From NCBI GenBank assembly GCA_902558435.1, contig CACEDU010000001.1, forward strand, positions 230,919 to 294,918: a stretch of 64,000 nucleotides of DNA. The letters are read 5' to 3'. A program made the translations under genes and the position numbers. Shown here in pieces: positions 19,945 through 29,244 of the stretch; position 1 is the first letter of the stretch; each line of letters opens with the position of its first letter. A model generated the notes under the pieces. It was given only the letters and a program-made list of their open reading frames with translations, was not told where the DNA came from and did not search any database. Source of the DNA: an uncultured Pelagibacteraceae bacterium. Lineage in GTDB: Bacteria; Pseudomonadota; Alphaproteobacteria; Pelagibacterales; Pelagibacteraceae.

Positions 19945-19977
19945 AAAAAAGGCTGTTTAAAAAAAACAGCCTTTTTT
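19945..19977 (+). terminator. Terminator-like hairpin between dctP and dctQ (attenuator)
   Basis: GGCTGTTT pairs with AAACAGCC (5-nt loop), flanked by A and T tracts, so it has the form of an intrinsic terminator. The T tract ends at the base before the dctQ ATG. Partial read-through would give excess binding protein over membrane subunits, a known arrangement in binding-protein transport operons. Confidence 0.85.
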
Positions 19978-20463
19978 ATGTTACAGAAATTAAATAAATC
20001 ATTAAATAATATTTATAATTATTCAGGATATATAGCTGCAGTTTTTTTAATTCTTATTGCAGTTTTTATATTAACTGGAATTGCATCTAGAATTTTCGGT
20101 TTTTACATAAGGGGGTTGGCTGAATACTCTGGGTATTGTATGGCTGCCTCATCTTTTTTTGCTCTTTCATATACATTTGTAAATGGGGGTCATATAAGAA
20201 TCACATTATTTTTAGAAAAGTCTACGGGTTTTAAAAAAAAATTTTTAGAAGTTTGGAGCTTAGTCGTCACAACAATATTTGCAGGTTATATGTCATATTA
20301 TTTTATCAAAATGTTAAAAATCTCATACGAGTTTGAGGAAAGAAGTGAAGGTGCTGATGAAATTTTAATATGGATACCTCAATGTAGCGTCGCTATTGGA
20401 GCAACACTTTTTTTTATATGTGCCTTTCATCTATTAATCTTAAAAATTAATAATAATGATTGA
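19978..20463 (+). CDS. dctQ: TRAP transporter small membrane subunit (DctQ)
   Basis: 161 aa with four transmembrane helices (about residues 17-40, 50-70, 90-112, 132-155), the standard DctQ layout. It pairs with DctM to form the sodium-coupled translocation unit. The ATG directly abuts the T tract of the upstream hairpin, so it has no visible Shine-Dalgarno; no alternative Met occurs before residue 51. It overlaps dctM by 8 bp. Confidence 0.92.
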   Translation: MLQKLNKSLNNIYNYSGYIAAVFLILIAVFILTGIASRIFGFYIRGLAEYSGYCMAASSFFALSYTFVNGGHIRITLFLEKSTGFKKKFLEVWSLVVTTIFAGYMSYYFIKMLKISYEFEERSEGADEILIWIPQCSVAIGATLFFICAFHLLILKINNND

Positions 20464-21766
20464 AATTTTATTAGCTATTTTTTTTATTACAGTTTTACTA
20501 CTTTTTTTAAGCTCTGGAATATGGGTAGCAATAAGTATGATTGGTGTTTCTTCTATTGGAATGATTTTATTTACTTCTCGACCAGTTGGTGATGCGATGG
20601 CCACAACAATTTGGGGTGCATCATCATCATGGACTCTGACTGCTTTGCCTCTTTTTGTATGGATGGGAGAAATTTTATTTAGGACTAAATTATCTGAAAA
20701 TTTATTTGAGGGATTGGCTCCTTGGTTACAGAAACTTCCTGGAGGTTTAATACATGTCAATGTTGTTGGATGTGCATTGTTTGCAGCTATATCTGGATCC
20801 TCAGCTGCAACAGTCGCTACAGTTGGAAAAATGTCAATTCCAGAGTTAAGAAAAAGAAAATATCCCGAAAAAATTTTACTTGGAAGTCTTGCGGGCTCTG
20901 GAACATTAGGATTACTAATCCCTCCTTCAATTATTCTAATTATTTATGGAGTAACTGTTCAAGAGTCTATTGCTAAACTATTTATAGCTGGAATAATTCC
21001 TGGAATAATGATTGCTCTGATTTTTATGGGCTATGTAATCATTTGGTCTTTGTTAAATAAAAATAAAATGCCGTTAACTGAAGAAAATTACTCATTTTTA
21101 ATTAAATTAAGTAAATCAAAACAGTTAATACCTGTAATTTTATTAATCCTTGGTGTAATTGGCTCTATTTATACTGGAATTGCAACAGCAACTGAAGCAG
21201 CATCTCTGGGTGTTGTGGGAGCTTTAATACTTTCTTATTTTCAAAAAAGTTTAAACTTAAAAACTTTTAAAGAATCTTTACTTGGTGCAACAAAAACCTC
21301 GTGCATGATTGCATTCATACTAGCTGGAGCAACATTTTTATCACTCGCTATGGGATTTACTGGCCTTCCTAGAAATCTAGCAATTTGGATACAAAATATG
21401 GAATTATCACCATATGTTTTAATTTTTGTATTAATGATTTTTTATATAATTTTAGGGATGTTTCTTGATGGAATATCAGCAGTTGTACTTACAATGGCTA
21501 TTATCGAACCTATGATTAGGCAGGCTGGTTTTGATATGATTTGGTTTGGTATATTTTTAGTTATAGTTGTTGAAATGGCTCAAATTACTCCTCCAGTTGG
21601 TTTTAATTTATTTGTTTTGCAAGGTATGGCTAACAAAGATATGGGCTACATCGCCAAAAGTGCATTTCCGTTATTCTTGTTGATGATATTTGCGGTAATC
21701 TTAATTGTTTTGTTTCCTCAAATAGCCTTATGGATGCCTGAGCAAATGATTCAAAATATAAACTAA
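20456..21766 (+). CDS. dctM: TRAP transporter large membrane subunit (DctM)
   Basis: 436 aa, about 12 transmembrane segments with two pseudo-repeated halves including re-entrant hairpin regions, e.g. ISGSSAATVATVGKMSIPE (first substrate/sodium hairpin) and ITPPVGFNLFVLQGM in the second half, both typical of DctM. It is the ion-coupled transport subunit. The stop overlaps the convergent TPR gene by 4 bp. Confidence 0.95.
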   Translation: MIEILLAIFFITVLLLFLSSGIWVAISMIGVSSIGMILFTSRPVGDAMATTIWGASSSWTLTALPLFVWMGEILFRTKLSENLFEGLAPWLQKLPGGLIHVNVVGCALFAAISGSSAATVATVGKMSIPELRKRKYPEKILLGSLAGSGTLGLLIPPSIILIIYGVTVQESIAKLFIAGIIPGIMIALIFMGYVIIWSLLNKNKMPLTEENYSFLIKLSKSKQLIPVILLILGVIGSIYTGIATATEAASLGVVGALILSYFQKSLNLKTFKESLLGATKTSCMIAFILAGATFLSLAMGFTGLPRNLAIWIQNMELSPYVLIFVLMIFYIILGMFLDGISAVVLTMAIIEPMIRQAGFDMIWFGIFLVIVVEMAQITPPVGFNLFVLQGMANKDMGYIAKSAFPLFLLMIFAVILIVLFPQIALWMPEQMIQNIN

Positions 21767-22248
21767 TATTTTGATTTTTTTGATCCGTCTATAATTTCTT
21801 TTAATTCTTGATACTCTTCACAATTACAACTTTTTAAAACTTCTAATCTTTCTTTTGCCAAATCTATTCTGTTTGTAACGACATATAATTCACCTAAGTA
21901 TTCATTTATTCCAACATGATTTGGTTCAACTTGTAAACCTAGTAAATAATATTTCTCTCCAGCTTCAAAATCTCCAAGTTTTCTGGTTGTAAAACCTAAA
22001 TAATTCAAAGTATCGGCTTGTAATGGTTTTTTTTTATCTAATTCTAATAAAATTTTTTGGGCTTTTTTATATCTTTTTAAAGCCTTATCCATTTTATCTT
22101 TTGACTCATATTTTTTTGCAGCCTCAATCAATTTTACTGCATTTTTATAACTTGGTTTTTTATCTGATGAGCTTGTTCCAGCTGCAAAAGACTGAGTAGC
22201 AAAGGTTAAAAGTAAAAAAAAGGTTAAATATATTTTAATAATCTTCAT
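21763..22248 (-). CDS. Secreted TPR-repeat protein
   Basis: 161 aa. A signal peptide (residues about 1-22, ending QSFAAG) is followed by TPR units, e.g. ADTLNYLGFTTRKLGDFEAGEKYYLLGLQ and a GINEYLGELYVVTNRIDLAKERL unit, then a Cys-rich CNCEEY motif. Likely periplasmic. Its ATG overlaps the pxpA stop by 4 bp (ATGA), so it is coupled to the 5-oxoprolinase gene. Similar small TPR proteins are common in alphaproteobacteria, but no role is known to me. Confidence 0.8.
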   Translation of the reverse strand: MKIIKIYLTFFLLLTFATQSFAAGTSSSDKKPSYKNAVKLIEAAKKYESKDKMDKALKRYKKAQKILLELDKKKPLQADTLNYLGFTTRKLGDFEAGEKYYLLGLQVEPNHVGINEYLGELYVVTNRIDLAKERLEVLKSCNCEEYQELKEIIDGSKKSKY

Positions 22249-23018
22249 AAAAATTTACTCATTTTATTTAAAGGTTTTAAATTTAAATTATTTTCTAATA
22301 AATTATGTTTTACAAACATTGCAGTTTCTAATGAACTTTTGTTATCTCCATGTATGCAGACTGAGTCAATTTCACAAGGTATTTGTTTACCACTGTGACA
22401 ATTAAGGGTTTGGTTTTTAACCATATTCAACACATGATTTTTAGCTTGGGTGGGATCTGTTATTAAAGCATGGTTTTTTGTTCTTGAAACTAGCGTTCCA
22501 TCATCTTCATAATTTCTGTCGGCAAATATTTCACAGGCAATTTTCATATTAAGTTTTTTTGCTGCTATTTCCATTTTAGAACCAGTAGGTACTAAATAAA
22601 TGATATCTTTATCAATTTGGTATATTGCTTTAGCTAAAGTTGTAGCTAGGTCTAAGTCCTCACATGCCATATTATTCAACGCACCATGCGGTTTAATATG
22701 TGAAACCTTTTCTCCTTGTAGATTAGCTATATTTTGTAATATCTCATATTGATCAATAATTAGTTTATTTATTTCATTAGCCGAAAGGTTCATTCTTTTA
22801 CGTCCAAAATTTTCAGGATCATTGAATGATGGGTGTGCTCCAATACTAACATGATTTTCTTTAGAAATTTTCACCACCTCATGCATTGTCTGCTCATCAC
22901 CTGCATGATATCCACATGCCACATTAGCAGAATTTACAATTTTGAGTAGTTCAGGATCATTTTCATTTGAATGATGCTTTGATTTTTCACCTAAATCGCA
23001 ATTTAAATTAATTTCCAT
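22245..23018 (-). CDS. pxpA: 5-oxoprolinase subunit A (LamB/YcsF family)
   Basis: Part of the PxpABC complex that hydrolyses 5-oxoproline (pyroglutamate) to glutamate with ATP. The family N-terminus MEINLNCDLGE, the NVACGYHAGDE motif, IGAHPSFND and HIKPHGALNN are all present. The track start at 23042 adds eight atypical residues; the ATG at 23018 starts exactly at the family consensus. Divergent from pxpBC with a very short intergenic gap. Confidence 0.92.
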   Translation of the reverse strand: MEINLNCDLGEKSKHHSNENDPELLKIVNSANVACGYHAGDEQTMHEVVKISKENHVSIGAHPSFNDPENFGRKRMNLSANEINKLIIDQYEILQNIANLQGEKVSHIKPHGALNNMACEDLDLATTLAKAIYQIDKDIIYLVPTGSKMEIAAKKLNMKIACEIFADRNYEDDGTLVSRTKNHALITDPTQAKNHVLNMVKNQTLNCHSGKQIPCEIDSVCIHGDNKSSLETAMFVKHNLLENNLNLKPLNKMSKFL

Positions 23019-23045
23019 ACTTAATAGCTTAAAGTATAACATGGC

Positions 23046-23720
23046 ATGATAAAAAATATATCAAATCTTGGTGACGCAGCTTTATACTGTGACTTTGGAA
23101 ATGATGTAAACAGGGAAATAAATTTAAATGTAATTCAATTTTTTAAAAATATAAAGAAAAGCAATATTCCTGGTATTACAAATATTACACCAAGTTATAA
23201 TAAATTGATAATTAGTTTTGACCTAAGCATTACTAGCTTTGATAAAATTAAAACAGAAGTTGAACAATTAAATTTCAAAAATGAAATAGTGAATGTAGGT
23301 AATCTCATTAATATACCTGTCTGCTGTGACAACAATTTTGCTCTTGATATAAAAAGATTAGAAAAATTGTTAAATCTTGACAAAGAGGAAATTTATAAAA
23401 AATTTTTTTCTAAAAAATATTATTGTTATATGACAGGATTTATTGCTGGTATGCCATTTTTGGGAGATTTGGATGGTTCATTACATGCTAGACGTCTAGA
23501 CACTCCAAGGGTTAAAGTACCAAAAAACTCTATAGGATTAACAGAACAATTTTGTAATATTTATACATTTGAAAGTCCTGGTGGATGGAACATAATTGGA
23601 AAAACCCCTTTAGATATATTCGACAATAAAAATAACACTTCACCAAACTTAATTAATCCAGGTGATACGATATCATTTTTTCAAATATCAAAATCAGAAT
23701 TCGAGAAAAAATATGACTGA
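23046..23720 (+). CDS. pxpB: 5-oxoprolinase subunit B (KipI family)
   Basis: 224 aa, KipI/AHS1 domain. Conserved elements include GMPFLGDLDGSLHARRLDTPRVKVPKNSIGL (in pieces GFIAGMPFLG and RLDTPRVKVPKNSIG) and the ESPGGWNIIGKTP segment near the C-terminus, where the usual signature ends. Works with PxpA and PxpC. Its stop overlaps pxpC by 8 bp. Confidence 0.93.
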   Translation: MIKNISNLGDAALYCDFGNDVNREINLNVIQFFKNIKKSNIPGITNITPSYNKLIISFDLSITSFDKIKTEVEQLNFKNEIVNVGNLINIPVCCDNNFALDIKRLEKLLNLDKEEIYKKFFSKKYYCYMTGFIAGMPFLGDLDGSLHARRLDTPRVKVPKNSIGLTEQFCNIYTFESPGGWNIIGKTPLDIFDNKNNTSPNLINPGDTISFFQISKSEFEKKYD

Positions 23721-24660
23721 AAATTATTTTGAGGTTTTGAGACCTGGCATAAATTCAACTTTCCAAGATAATGGTAGAAAAAATTTCTATCATATAGGAA
23801 TACCTTTTAGTGGTGCGATGGATAATAGAAATTTTGTTATAGCTAACGCTATTTCAAATAATAAAAAAAATAGTCCTGTTATAGAATTTGCACTACAAGG
23901 GCCAAAATTGAGATACAAAGGTGATAAAGTTTATTTTAATGTCACTGGTGATGTAAACTTTCAAATATTAAGAAAAAATAAAATAGAAGAAGGAGTTTGT
24001 TATCAAAATCTTGTTTTAGAAAATAATGATTGTTTAGATCTTATATCCACTAATAGATCTGTTTATGGTTATTTATCTATAAATGCATCATTTAAAATAG
24101 ATTTTTATCTTGATAGTTGCTCAGTAAATACAAAAGCAGAAATTGGTGCTAACAATGGGAAAATATTACAAAAAAATCAAATAATTAAAATAGAAAATAT
24201 TACAAAAAAATATTCTTCGAATAAATTAGATTACATGGTTTCAAAAATTGAAAATATTAGAGTAATAAAAGGACCACACTTTGATTATTTTTCCGAAACC
24301 GCAAAAGAATTATTTTTTAAAGAAAAATTTAGAATAACAAAATTGACTGATAGAATGGGAATTAGATTAGACGGTCCAAAAATTGAAAACATAAAATATA
24401 CAAACATCAAATCTGAGGGATTAGTTAAAGGAACGATTCAAATAACAGCTGATGGTGACCCAATTGTTATGCTTTCGGATCATGGAACTATTGGTGGTTA
24501 TCCTAAAATTGGAGTTGTTATAAGTGCTGATTACGATAAGCTAGTCCAAATACCACCCGGAAGTAAAATAAAATTTAAAGAAATCAATTTAAAAGACGCT
24601 GAAACTATTTACAAACTTTATGAAATGGAAACCCGAAATTTAATATCTAAAATTAAATGA
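23713..24660 (+). CDS. pxpC: 5-oxoprolinase subunit C (KipA family)
   Basis: About 315 aa AHS2/KipA domain: FEVLRPGINSTFQDNGR at the N-terminus, GAMDNRNFVIAN, RITKLTDRMGIRLDGP and a final DGDPIVMLSDHGTIGGYPKIG block, the strongest family signature. The track start at 23662 lies inside pxpB; the ATG at 23713 gives the family start and an 8-bp overlap. Followed by a DMT carrier with an ATGA overlap. Confidence 0.93.
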   Translation: MTENYFEVLRPGINSTFQDNGRKNFYHIGIPFSGAMDNRNFVIANAISNNKKNSPVIEFALQGPKLRYKGDKVYFNVTGDVNFQILRKNKIEEGVCYQNLVLENNDCLDLISTNRSVYGYLSINASFKIDFYLDSCSVNTKAEIGANNGKILQKNQIIKIENITKKYSSNKLDYMVSKIENIRVIKGPHFDYFSETAKELFFKEKFRITKLTDRMGIRLDGPKIENIKYTNIKSEGLVKGTIQITADGDPIVMLSDHGTIGGYPKIGVVISADYDKLVQIPPGSKIKFKEINLKDAETIYKLYEMETRNLISKIK

Positions 24661-25535
24661 ATTTAATTTCAAAATTACCAGGACCATTATTAATTTTTCT
24701 TGGTGCATTTTGTCTTAGTTTTGGAGGTTTAATTGTAAAATCGTTTGAAGGATCAACTTTATGGCAAATACTATTCTGGAGACAAGTTTTTTTTATAATA
24801 ACTGTAACTATATTTTTATTTTTTAATTATAAAAAGAATGTATTTAGCAAAATTTATTTATCAGGAATTCCAGGATTAATTGGAGGTTTTATTCTTGGTA
24901 TTGGTTTTAGTAGTTATGTTTTTGCCATGTATAATACTACAGTTGCCAATACTAATTTTATTATCCAGACGCAGACAATTTTTTTAGCAATTTTTGGTTA
25001 TTTTTTTTTAAAAGAGAAAATTTCAAAAATTACACTAGCGTCAATTATTTTAGCAATATCAGGTTTAATACTTATGCTTGGAAATACCCTTTCAAGTGGT
25101 CAAATGTCAGGAAACATTGTTGCTTTTGTAATGCCTATTACATTTGCAATTTTAATTTTAATTGTAAGAAAGTATCCGACTGTGGATATGGTACCTCTTC
25201 AACTAGTAGCAGGTATAGTTGCTATGATTATTGGTTTCTTAGCGTCAACTAAAATTTCTGTATCTATGTACGATATATTTTTAGCATTTTTATCAGGTAC
25301 ATTTCAAATAGGGCTTGGTTTTATATTTATAACAATTGGAGCTAAAAAAACATTATCTGCAATGGTTGGTATAATTATGCTAACAGAGGCAATTTTAGGT
25401 CCTATGTGGGCATGGCTTTTTGTAAATGAAAATCCATCATTTCACGTATTAATTGGTGGCGGGATAATAATATTTGCAGTTTTTCTACAATTTGTCTCAT
25501 CATTTAAAGGTGAAAATAAATATAATCCTCAATAA
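24657..25535 (+). CDS. EamA/DMT-superfamily permease
   Basis: 292 aa, ten predicted transmembrane helices in two EamA halves. Each half ends in the usual short acidic-basic turn (e.g. FFLKEKISKITLASIILAISGL; second half WAWLFVNENPS). DMT members export or import amino acids, nucleosides or metabolites. It overlaps pxpC by 4 bp and the next flavoprotein gene by 1 bp, so it sits at the seam between the 5-oxoprolinase genes and the lipid cluster. Substrate unknown. Confidence 0.87.
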   Translation: MNLISKLPGPLLIFLGAFCLSFGGLIVKSFEGSTLWQILFWRQVFFIITVTIFLFFNYKKNVFSKIYLSGIPGLIGGFILGIGFSSYVFAMYNTTVANTNFIIQTQTIFLAIFGYFFLKEKISKITLASIILAISGLILMLGNTLSSGQMSGNIVAFVMPITFAILILIVRKYPTVDMVPLQLVAGIVAMIIGFLASTKISVSMYDIFLAFLSGTFQIGLGFIFITIGAKKTLSAMVGIIMLTEAILGPMWAWLFVNENPSFHVLIGGGIIIFAVFLQFVSSFKGENKYNPQ

Positions 25536-26773
25536 TGAAATTAGCAATTATAGGGTCTGGTATTTCAGGTCTAAGTGCAGCATATTATCTTTCGAAAAAT
25601 CATAAAGTTGATCTTTTTGAAAAAGAAGATCACTTTGGTGGACATTCCCATACAATAGATATCAAAATTCAAGATAATATAATACCTGTAGATATAGGCT
25701 TCATTGTATTCAATAAAAAAACATATCCAAATTTAATAAATTTTTTTGAAGAAAATAACATAGCTATAGAAAAAAGTAATATGTCATTTTCAGTTTCTGT
25801 TAGAGACTCAGAAATTGAATATTGTGGAAAAGGAATATCAGGAATTTTTAGCAATAAATTAAATCTATTAAATATAAAATTTTTAAAAATGTTTTTTACA
25901 ATAATTGATTTTTACAAAAAGAGTGAAAACAAAAATTTAATTACCGAGAATATTACTTTAGGAAAATATTTAGAAAAATTAAATGTTTCAGACTATTTCA
26001 TAAAATTTCATATTATTCCAATGGTTTCAGCAATATGGTCAATGCCTCCTTATGAAGCAAAGCAAATGCCTTTAAGTTTTTTTTTAAAATTTTTCCAAAA
26101 CCATGGTCTTTTTAAATTAAAAAATAGACCTCAATGGTTTACAGTTTCAAACAGAAGCAGAACATATGTAGATAAAATACTGAGCAATATAAGTGGCGAA
26201 TACTATAAAAATTATAACATAAATAAAATTAAAAGAATTCAATCTGGAGTCCAGGTTTATTATGGTGATAAAAATGAGTATTTTACTTATGACAAAGTTG
26301 TACTAGCTACACATGCTGATCAAGCTCTTTCAATGATTGAAGCTCCAGATGAAAATGAAAAAAAGATTTTGAGTAATTTTAAATATAAAACAAATGAGGC
26401 GGTTATTCATGAAGATATTAATTACATGCCAAAAAATAATAAAGCTTGGTGTTCTTGGAATTCATCAATAAAGGCTGAAAACAGCGAGCAAAATTCCATT
26501 ACTTATTGGTTAAATTTATTGCAGAATCTGAATATTTCTAAAAATATATTTTTAACATTGAATCCTTATTTGAAAATACCTGAAGAAAAAATAATTAGAA
26601 GGGTACAATTTACACATCCTTATTTTGATCAAAAAGCAATTAATAGTCAAAAGGATCTACATTTAATTCAAAATAAAAATAATATTTTATTTTGTGGAAG
26701 TTATTTTGGTTATGGTTTTCATGAAGATGGTATAAAATCATCATTAGATATGATGAATTATATTAATGTTTAA
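25535..26773 (+). CDS. FAD-dependent oxidoreductase (amine-oxidase fold) of the DUF1365-Cfa cluster
   Basis: 412 aa. N-terminal dinucleotide motif IGSGISGLSAAYYL (residues about 5-18), then FEKEDHFGGHSHT and a C-terminal FAD loop CGSYFGYGFHEDG. This is the flavoprotein that regularly precedes DUF1365 and a Cfa-like methyltransferase in proteobacteria. By context it probably acts on methylated or unsaturated phospholipid acyl chains; a desaturase-like role in furan fatty acid synthesis is possible. Overlaps DUF1365 by 8 bp. Confidence 0.82.
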   Translation: MKLAIIGSGISGLSAAYYLSKNHKVDLFEKEDHFGGHSHTIDIKIQDNIIPVDIGFIVFNKKTYPNLINFFEENNIAIEKSNMSFSVSVRDSEIEYCGKGISGIFSNKLNLLNIKFLKMFFTIIDFYKKSENKNLITENITLGKYLEKLNVSDYFIKFHIIPMVSAIWSMPPYEAKQMPLSFFLKFFQNHGLFKLKNRPQWFTVSNRSRTYVDKILSNISGEYYKNYNINKIKRIQSGVQVYYGDKNEYFTYDKVVLATHADQALSMIEAPDENEKKILSNFKYKTNEAVIHEDINYMPKNNKAWCSWNSSIKAENSEQNSITYWLNLLQNLNISKNIFLTLNPYLKIPEEKIIRRVQFTHPYFDQKAINSQKDLHLIQNKNNILFCGSYFGYGFHEDGIKSSLDMMNYINV

Positions 26774-27542
26774 AAACTCAAAAATTTATACTGGGAAAGT
26801 AATTCATAGAAGATTTAAACCTAAAAATCACTATTTTAAATATAGTGTTTTTTCATTGTTGATTGACCTTGATGATTTAGAGGAAATTAATAAGAATATT
26901 ACTATATTTTCTTATAATAAATTTAATATTATAAGTTTTTTTGACAAAGATCACGGTAATCGAGATGGAACATCTTTAAAAAATTGGGTTAAACATAATT
27001 TAAAAAATATTGGCATTGATGAAACAGAAGTAAAAGTTAAAATATTGTGTTATCCAAGAATTTTTGGGTATGTATTTAATCCTTTAAGTGTTTTTTTTAT
27101 ATATAATAAAGATAACAAAATAATTTCAATTTTCTATGAAGTTAAAAATACTTTTGGTGAACAGCATACTTATATTTTTAAAACTCATGATACAGAGACT
27201 ATAAAAAATAGTTGTACAAAAAAATTTCATGTATCGCCTTTTATAGAAATGGAGTGTATTTATAAATTTAGAGTAAACAAACCTTCTGATAAAATATCAG
27301 TTATAATAGACCAATCTGATAAAGAGGGAAAATTATTATTTGCATCACAAGACGGTATTGCAAAAGATTTAAGTAATAAAAATTTGTTCTTTTCTTATAT
27401 TTTTCACCCATTAATGACATTCAAAGTTATTGTCGCAATCCATTATGAAGCATTTAAATTATGGTTAAAAGGAATAAAGTTTATAAAGAAAAAGTTAAGA
27501 ATTAAAAATAATATTTCAGAAGAAATAAATGAATTTGAATAA
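26766..27542 (+). CDS. DUF1365 family protein
   Basis: 258 aa. DUF1365 hallmarks are KIYTGKVIHRRFKPKNHYF at the N-terminus (in pieces: VIHRRFKPK, HYFKYSVFSL), DHGNRDG, CYPRIFGYVFNPLSVFF and FHVSPFIEM. The family has no established reaction but is almost always found with the flavoprotein before it and the Cfa-like enzyme after it, as here, which points to lipid modification. The gene overlaps the neighbours on both sides (8 and 14 bp). Confidence 0.9.
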   Translation: MFKNSKIYTGKVIHRRFKPKNHYFKYSVFSLLIDLDDLEEINKNITIFSYNKFNIISFFDKDHGNRDGTSLKNWVKHNLKNIGIDETEVKVKILCYPRIFGYVFNPLSVFFIYNKDNKIISIFYEVKNTFGEQHTYIFKTHDTETIKNSCTKKFHVSPFIEMECIYKFRVNKPSDKISVIIDQSDKEGKLLFASQDGIAKDLSNKNLFFSYIFHPLMTFKVIVAIHYEAFKLWLKGIKFIKKKLRIKNNISEEINEFE

Positions 27543-28701
27543 ATTGTCAGACAAGATTGTTTTTAGCTCACTCAAATATATAAAACATGGTTCGTTAAAG
27601 ATAATCAATCATGATGGAAAAGAATATAATTTTGGAAATAGTAATGAAAGATTACATGCTCATTTAAAAATCAATAAACCAGGAATTACTCTAAAAATAA
27701 TCAAAAATGGTAGCATCGGTTTAGCAGAAGCGTATATGGATAACAGTTTTGAAACAAAAAATTTAACCAACTTAATAGAATTAGCTGCCAAAAATATAAA
27801 AATAATACATAAATTTTCTGGATCCTTTGATATTGCAATATTTAACAAAATCAAAAATTTTTTTATTAAAAATAATAAATCTAGAAGTAAAGAAAATATA
27901 AGAAAACATTACGATTTAGGAAATGAGTTCTTCTCCTTATGGCTTGATAAAACATTAACATATTCGAGTGCAATCTTTGAAGAAGGAAATGACTTAGAAA
28001 AAGCACAAATCAACAAATATAAGAAACTTTCAAATTTAGTAAAGCCTAAGCCTGGTGACAAAATGCTAGAGATAGGATGTGGTTGGGGAGGCTTTGCGGA
28101 ATACATTGGAAAAAATTATGATGTAAAATTAGATTGTATTACTATTTCTAAAAAACAATATGAATTTTCCAAGGAAAGAATTCATAAAGTTGGTTTAAAT
28201 GAGAAGATAAACATACAAATGTTAGACTTTAGAGATATTAAAAATAAATATAATTCAATTGCATCAATAGAAATGATCGAGGCTGTCGGTCATAACTATT
28301 TAAAAAATTATTTTAATACAATAAAGCATAATCTAGTAGATGGTGGAACAGCTGCCATACAAGCAATCACTATTGATGATAGCATTTACGAAAGGTATAA
28401 AAATAAGACTGATTTCATCCAAAAATATATTTTTCCTGGTGGTTTTTTGCCAAGCAAAAATGAGTTAGTTTCTTTATCAAATAAATCAGGACTTAAATTT
28501 GAGAAATGTAATTCTTACGGAGAACATTACTCAAATACCCTGAGAATTTGGAGAGATGAATTTTTCAACAAGTGGGATCAAATTTCATCCCAAGGTTTTG
28601 ATAACACTTTCAAAAGAATGTGGAACTTTTACTTGTCTTATTGCGAGGCTGGATTTAAATCCAAAAATATCGATTTAATACAATTTGCTCTTCAAAAGTA
28701 A
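27529..28701 (+). CDS. cfa: Cyclopropane-fatty-acyl-phospholipid synthase family methyltransferase
   Basis: 390 aa, close to E. coli Cfa length. A lipid-binding N-terminal domain is followed by the SAM-binding motif MLEIGCGWGGFAEYIG near residues 180-195; RKHYDLGNEFFSLWLDKTLTYSSAIF and the late ETYSNTLRIW-like segment (EHYSNTLRIW) are typical of the family. It transfers a methyl or methylene from SAM to membrane phospholipid double bonds. It could be a true cyclopropane synthase or a UfaM-like methylase; sequence alone does not decide. Confidence 0.9.
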   Translation: MNLNKLSDKIVFSSLKYIKHGSLKIINHDGKEYNFGNSNERLHAHLKINKPGITLKIIKNGSIGLAEAYMDNSFETKNLTNLIELAAKNIKIIHKFSGSFDIAIFNKIKNFFIKNNKSRSKENIRKHYDLGNEFFSLWLDKTLTYSSAIFEEGNDLEKAQINKYKKLSNLVKPKPGDKMLEIGCGWGGFAEYIGKNYDVKLDCITISKKQYEFSKERIHKVGLNEKINIQMLDFRDIKNKYNSIASIEMIEAVGHNYLKNYFNTIKHNLVDGGTAAIQAITIDDSIYERYKNKTDFIQKYIFPGGFLPSKNELVSLSNKSGLKFEKCNSYGEHYSNTLRIWRDEFFNKWDQISSQGFDNTFKRMWNFYLSYCEAGFKSKNIDLIQFALQK

Positions 28702-28705
28702 CTTT

Positions 28706-29242
28706 ATGAAATTAAAATATTTTTTATTGATAATAATCTCAGTATTGATTACAAACTGTTCATCTAATCAAGGTATGAAACCAGAAGATTTTAAAAACCA
28801 AAAACCAAGACTGATAATTGAAGAATATTTATCTGGAAATGTAAAAGCATGGGGTATTTTACAAAATAGGTCAGGTAAAGTTACTCGACAGTTTTCTGCA
28901 GATTTGAATGGAAAGTGGGATGGAAAACAATTAATACTTGACGAAAAATTTGTTTGGAACGATGGAGAAATTCAAAATAGGCAATGGAAAATCAATAAAA
29001 TTGATGAACATAACTATGAAGGCACTGCTGGAGATGTAGTTGGAACTGCAAAAGGTTTTTCTTATGGTCCTGCATTTAAGTTTGAATATGTACTGTTAGT
29101 TCCTGTAAAAGGAAGAGAAATGAAAATAACTTTTGATGATTGGATCTTTATGCAAGATGAAAGAGTAGCAATTAATAGAGCAAAAATGACAAAGTTTGGT
29201 ATTAAAGTTGCAGAATTAACTGTGATGTTTGTAAAAGATTAA
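28706..29242 (+). CDS. DUF3833 lipoprotein
   Basis: About 178 aa. The signal peptide ends in a lipobox (LITNC, Cys about residue 18), so the mature protein should be lipid-anchored, probably in the outer or inner membrane facing the periplasm. The body contains ADLNGKWDGKQLILDEKFVWNDGE and the FDDWIFMQDERVAINRAKMTKFG region characteristic of DUF3833. The TTG start of the track lies within cfa; the ATG at 28706, four bases after the cfa stop, is used. Function unknown; always lipid-cluster-associated in my experience of the family. Confidence 0.85.
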   Translation: MKLKYFLLIIISVLITNCSSNQGMKPEDFKNQKPRLIIEEYLSGNVKAWGILQNRSGKVTRQFSADLNGKWDGKQLILDEKFVWNDGEIQNRQWKINKIDEHNYEGTAGDVVGTAKGFSYGPAFKFEYVLLVPVKGREMKITFDDWIFMQDERVAINRAKMTKFGIKVAELTVMFVKD

Positions 29243-29244
29243 AT

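Noticed and set aside
20440-20760. 106-aa minus-strand ORF within dctQ/dctM
   Set aside because: Shadow of the overlapping TRAP genes.
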